Below are positions 7,495-10,406 of a stretch of DNA of 10,406 nucleotides, piece after piece. The notes beneath the pieces were generated by a model that was not told the DNA's origin, made no database searches, and saw only the letters and a list, made by a program, of their open reading frames with translations. Within the stretch, counting starts at the first letter, position 1. Each line of letters begins with the position of its first letter. The DNA is from Nitrospira sp. (GTDB lineage: Bacteria; Nitrospirota; Nitrospiria; Nitrospirales; Nitrospiraceae): NCBI GenBank assembly GCA_020697375.1, contig JAJFBJ010000110.1:1-10406 (forward strand), given 5' to 3'. Both the position numbers and the translations under genes were made by a program.

Positions 7495-7531
7495 GCCCTG
7501 CGTCGGCCTCGATTCGAGGCCGACGCAGGGC
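7495..7531 (+). terminator. 17-bp perfect hairpin after the receptor gene, possible terminator
   Basis: GCCCTGCGTCGGCCTCG at 7495-7511 pairs perfectly with 7515-7531 around an ATT loop. It lies 55 bases after the receptor stop. No T run follows on the + strand and none is visible on the minus strand side, so it is not a textbook Rho-independent terminator. It could still block exonucleases or polymerase and separate the first operon from what follows. Confidence 0.55.
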
Positions 7532-7935
7532 GATCAAGTACTTATTTATCAGAGCGATATTCGAAATGGGTACATCAGGACAAGATCGATCTTAAAAGAA
7601 CACGGACGAATGACAGGCCGCGAGTCGTATCCAGAGAGTAGGGTTCGACAGGATTATGACAACTTGGGAAGCTTGGCCGGCCTTCGATCCGCGACCGGAA
7701 AATCACGACAAACCCTCCGCATCAATGGCACTTTGCGACAAGACATCTCTTTTCGATCGGACCGTGAGTCGACCGCAGAAACTCCATGATGGGAACGGGA
7801 TGGCGTCCTAACATCTCTGCATCTGGAACAAATCCCATGCAATTCGAAATTACGAGTCGTCACCCTGAATCCGTTTGCCACAAAGACCTTTCCTCGCGAC
7901 CGTTGCATTCACAGGATCTTTATCTGGAGGCTCCA
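7532..7935. other. About 400 bases with no gene I can recognise
   Basis: Only short frames occur on both strands, none with a recognisable domain or a good ribosome binding site. No tRNA, terminator or repeat was seen. Because the PepSY-type remnant starts just downstream without its N-terminal part, this stretch may be the eroded 5' portion of that gene or foreign DNA that replaced it. I see nothing that decides between these. Confidence 0.4.
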
Positions 7936-8203
7936 TTCGCACAGGATAGTCTGCCGGACGCAGAGTTATGTCGCTCGGACTTCCTTCAGACGCCGAAGGG
8001 GTTTATTCGATCGGTCTGCGCCAACCTGGTGAAGTGCGTGTAGCGGAAGGACACAGCCAGGTATGGATCGATCAGTACAGCAGAGCAGTACTCCTCCTGC
8101 AGGTACCCCTTCCATCCTGTACGTCACAGCAATTCGTATGTGGTGGCTGAAACGACAGGCGCATCGAAGGCAGCAGCGGCCGGCTCACGCTTCCTCTTCA
8201 TAA
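7936..8203 (+). pseudogene. Remnant of a PepSY-type membrane protein (PiuB/PepSY_TM-like) gene
   Basis: Pieces of one protein lie in three frames. FAQDSLPDAEL is read at 7936-7968. SLGLPSDAEGVYSIGLRQPGEVRVAEGHSQVWIDQYSRAVLLLQ follows at about 7971-8102 after a shift near 7967. ILYVTAIRMWWLKRQA, ending HASSS and a stop at 8201-8203, begins at 8114. From memory of the family, the GVYSIGLRQPGEV...VWIDQYSGAVL block is a PepSY periplasmic segment and the last piece is the final transmembrane helix with its basic tail. Roughly 40 codons between them are missing, and no N-terminal part with the first membrane helices is visible. PepSY membrane proteins often sit beside siderophore receptors and are thought to help release iron, so the gene fits as the lost last member of the first cluster. 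It is non-functional as it stands. Confidence 0.7.
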
Positions 8204-8346
8204 CTATCATTGATCGCCACAAGAACGAGCTTCCTGGCCGCGATCGACGGTCTCGCGACATTTAATGCGAAGGCATGGAATGTAGACATGGTGACCGGGC
8301 AGGGCTTGCAGTATTGTCGCTGCCATACGTGGCCGTCAAACAAACA

Positions 8347-8862
8347 ATGACATCCGCAGACATCGAACAACTGTATCGCGAACATCAACCGCTGTTGGTC
8401 CGCTGGCTCGCTCGATTGGTCCGCTGTCACGAGACTGCCGCCGATTTGGCACAGGAAAGTTATGTGCGCGTCGCCGGTGCGGCGGGCGAACAGGCCATCA
8501 TGCATCCTCGGGCATTCTTGTTTCGCACGGCGCGAAATCTGGCCTTCGATCATCTGCGGAAGATGCGCGCGCGAAACGGAACCACTGAACCGCTCGAAAA
8601 GGCGATTGATCTCCCCTGCCCCCATCCTTCCGCCGAACGCGCCCTGTTGGATCGACAGCGCGTAATCCTATTCAAACAGGCGCTACAGACACTTTCGCCG
8701 CGCTGTCGAGAAATCTTTCTGCTGCATCGATTGCATCATTGCACATATGGGCAGATCGCTCATCGCTTGGGGATCTCCGAAAGTGCCGTGGAAAAACATA
8801 TCATGCGCGCGCTCAGCCGGTGCCGGAACGCGATGGCGACCTACGATTCAGAGAGCACCTGA
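8347..8862 (+). CDS. Second FecI-like ECF sigma factor
   Basis: A sigma factor of 171 residues counted from ATG 8347. Region 2 covers about residues 9-78 (IEQLYREHQPLLVRWLARLVRCHETAADLAQESYVRV, then PRAFLFRTARNLAFDHLRKMRARNG). Region 4 covers about 112-162 (LSPRCREIFLLHRLHHCTYGQIAHRLGISESAVEKHIMRALSRC). It is clearly related to, but diverged from, the product of 3018-3530. The frame is open to an upstream ATG at 8275, but the conserved domain begins right after 8347 and the paralogue has the same length, so I chose 8347. No clear ribosome binding site is seen at either start. The 143 bases between the PepSY remnant and this start contain no recognisable promoter. It should serve the receptor gene beginning at 10089. 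Confidence 0.88.
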   Translation: MTSADIEQLYREHQPLLVRWLARLVRCHETAADLAQESYVRVAGAAGEQAIMHPRAFLFRTARNLAFDHLRKMRARNGTTEPLEKAIDLPCPHPSAERALLDRQRVILFKQALQTLSPRCREIFLLHRLHHCTYGQIAHRLGISESAVEKHIMRALSRCRNAMATYDSEST

Positions 8863-8943
8863 GGGATTAGCGGACTGATCCGTCTCAGAGATATACTCTC
8901 GCTCTCATCAACCATCGCCGGCCGTATAACTCTGGGAGAGCCC

Positions 8944-9939
8944 TTGATTGACAGGCACGCTGATTCTCCTGATACGCAGCCACCGCGAGATCCTGAGCAC
9001 GATCGTACCGAGCAGGCGATTGTGTGGTCCACGCGGATTCGATCAGGCTGCATGACAGCGGAGGAACGGGCACAATTTGATTCCTGGCGTCGGCAGAGTT
9101 TCGCCCACGAGCGGACGTTTCAGGAAATCAGCGCTCTCTGGAATGACCCCGACTTATTCCAGGCGGCCACCGAAGTACAGCAAACCATTCCACTGCTCGC
9201 TCCGTCCCCCCCACCGCACCGCCCTGGGCGTCGCATGCTGGCTGCGACAGCGGCAATTCTCATGGTCATGACCGTCATGCTCTATCAACTCGATCTCCGC
9301 CTGGTCATCCAATCCGATTACGTCACGGCAGCCGGCGAACACCATACCCTCACTCTTGCGGACCAATCGACGGTGATCCTCAACAGCAGGAGCGCGGTCG
9401 CAGCGGCATACGGCCCAGAAGTTCGCCTCGTGCGCCTGCTCAAAGGCGAAGCGCTGTTTCATGTGCAACCGGACAAGACCAGACCATTTTTGGTCGAACA
9501 ACAGGGCGTGGTGACACGAGCCGTCGGAACATCGTTTATCGTCCGGGAACGGCGCGAGGGAGTGCAAATCACGGTCATCGAGGGAATCGTGTCAGTCCAG
9601 CCAGGCCATCCCAACAGTTCATCGATCTCCTTGGCTTCAGGACAGCAAGCGATAGTCTACCTGGATGGTGCGTCGTCTATTCGTTCCATCGATACGGAGG
9701 TCGCATCGGCATGGGTCCAAGGACGCCTTGTTTTCGATACCATGCCGTTCTCAGAGGTGCTCGAGGAGGTCGCCCGGTACCACCCTGGTTATGTAGGCCT
9801 ATGGAATCCCGCATTGGCTGAGCTCCGCGTGAGCGGCAGCTATAACCTCGCCAACACCTCTCTCATTCTCGCCTCATTGGCGCAGACCTTGCCGGTGCAT
9901 ATGACTAGTCTCACCGATCGCTTCGTCGTCTTCCGTTGA
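8944..9939 (+). CDS. Second FecR-like anti-sigma / signal transducer
   Basis: A 331-residue protein, the same length as the FecR-like product of 3641-4636. The N-terminal FecR_N/DUF4880-like part is at about residues 23-70 (EQAIVWSTRIRSGCMTAEERAQFDSW). A membrane helix is at about 98-117 (MLAATAAILMVMTVMLYQL). The FecR domain is at about 126-220 (HTLTLADQSTVILNSRSAV, RLLKGEALFHV, RAVGTSFIV, ITVIEGIVSV). A DUF4974-like C-terminus runs from about 257 to 331. The start is TTG 8944, supported by GGGAG at 8934-8938 five bases upstream; no ATG stands near. It lies 81 bases after the sigma factor gene and 149 bases before the second receptor, giving the standard sigma / anti-sigma / receptor order. 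Confidence 0.9.
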   Translation: MIDRHADSPDTQPPRDPEHDRTEQAIVWSTRIRSGCMTAEERAQFDSWRRQSFAHERTFQEISALWNDPDLFQAATEVQQTIPLLAPSPPPHRPGRRMLAATAAILMVMTVMLYQLDLRLVIQSDYVTAAGEHHTLTLADQSTVILNSRSAVAAAYGPEVRLVRLLKGEALFHVQPDKTRPFLVEQQGVVTRAVGTSFIVRERREGVQITVIEGIVSVQPGHPNSSSISLASGQQAIVYLDGASSIRSIDTEVASAWVQGRLVFDTMPFSEVLEEVARYHPGYVGLWNPALAELRVSGSYNLANTSLILASLAQTLPVHMTSLTDRFVVFR

Positions 9940-10088
9940 TCCTCCCAAACGCCTGTTTCGCATCAGAACGTTCCCGGATGAAAAATTTTCGCCAACGGCA
10001 TGAGGGGTGCTGCATCTGATCCGTCAGGGTCAACAGAGCAAGTCGAAATCGTGGTGGCACAGGCCATGGCGTGGTTGGGAGGGTTCGG

Positions 10089-10406
10089 ATGAAGCAAGGC
10101 ATGTCCCGTAGAAGCGGCGTAAGGGCTCGTAGAAAAACAGCCATCGGATTGATCGTTCTCTGTATGAATGTATCCTCATACCTCACGACGCACGCCGACA
10201 TGCCCATGCTTGTCGTCCAGGCGCTGGACCTGTCCACGGATACCCCCGCGGTCCAGTTCAGCATTGCGCCACAATCCTTAACCGATGCCTTGCACGATTT
10301 TGCGGCGACGACCGGCCTGCAGGTGAGTTATGAGGCGCCCCTTGCGTCTGGACTCACCTCGCCCGGTGTCTCGGGATCCCGCACACCGAAGGACGCGCTG
10401 AAAACC
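10089..10406 (+). CDS. Second TonB-dependent receptor with STN domain, 5' part only
   Basis: The window ends 106 codons into this gene. GGGAGGG at 10077-10083 stands five bases before ATG 10089. The product begins with a basic stretch (SRRSGVRARRKT) and a hydrophobic signal sequence (AIGLIVLCMNVSSYLTTHA), with likely cleavage after THA. An STN domain starts at about residue 55 (VQFSIAPQSLTDALHDFAATTGLQVSYEAPLASGLTSPGVSGSRTPKDALK) and is cut by the window edge. Following a FecI/FecR pair, it is almost certainly a signalling outer-membrane receptor; the plug and barrel are outside the window. The 149 bases before it (9940-10088) hold no gene, and I see no convincing promoter there. Confidence 0.85.
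   Translation, partial: MKQGMSRRSGVRARRKTAIGLIVLCMNVSSYLTTHADMPMLVVQALDLSTDTPAVQFSIAPQSLTDALHDFAATTGLQVSYEAPLASGLTSPGVSGSRTPKDALKT

Noticed and set aside
7654..7908. An 84-residue minus-strand frame in the gene-poor stretch
   Set aside because: Arg/Ser/Pro-rich composition without any known motif or ribosome binding site; it looks like a chance frame.
8199..8216. An AT-rich Fur-box-like sequence before the second sigma factor gene
   Set aside because: Only one half resembles the consensus; the other half does not match and no promoter is visible next to it.
1..10406. CRISPR array, toxin-antitoxin pair or phage defence system
   Set aside because: No regularly spaced repeats and no genes of such systems were found on either strand.

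Overview
The window is a stretch of bacterial accessory chromosome with GC-rich codon use, Gram-negative envelope genes and an IS630-type element. I would guess a Nitrospira-like bacterium from the look of the transposase and the FecI/FecR/receptor clusters, but this is recognition from memory and was not checked by a search.

Layout. (1) 1-211: a 3' half of a tRNA-Lys(CTT) gene, from the anticodon loop to the encoded CCA, with no 5' half. It looks like the footprint of an integrative element that uses a tRNA gene as its attachment site. (2) 212-1302: an IS630-family insertion sequence with matching ends and a transposase broken in three places. (3) 1303-1613: an intergenic region with a near-consensus sigma-70 promoter, a palindrome over the expected transcription start, and a strong intrinsic terminator about 100 nt downstream. 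Together these look like a short regulated RNA or a leader. (4) 1614-7439: an apparent iron/siderophore uptake operon on the + strand: small AraC-type regulator, tonB (broken), FecI-like ECF sigma factor, FecR-like anti-sigma factor, and a TonB-dependent receptor with an STN signalling domain. (5) 7440-8346: a 17-bp perfect hairpin, about 400 bases I cannot assign, and a remnant of a PepSY-type membrane protein gene. (6) 8347-10406: a second FecI/FecR pair followed by the first 106 codons of a second STN-containing TonB-dependent receptor, cut off by the window end.

How the parts would work together. By the FecIRA model, a loaded receptor signals through its periplasmic STN domain to FecR in the inner membrane. 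FecR releases or activates the FecI-like sigma factor, which transcribes the receptor gene. TonB supplies energy for uptake and signalling. The AraC-type regulator and the possible Fur-like operator would add control by metal or siderophore.

The most notable points are the candidate short RNA at about 1489-1590, the exact 13-bp tandem duplication that alone explains the tonB frameshift, the tRNA fragment, and the PepSY remnant. Three of the genes here are broken, which suggests a cluster that is partly decaying or was recently rearranged.
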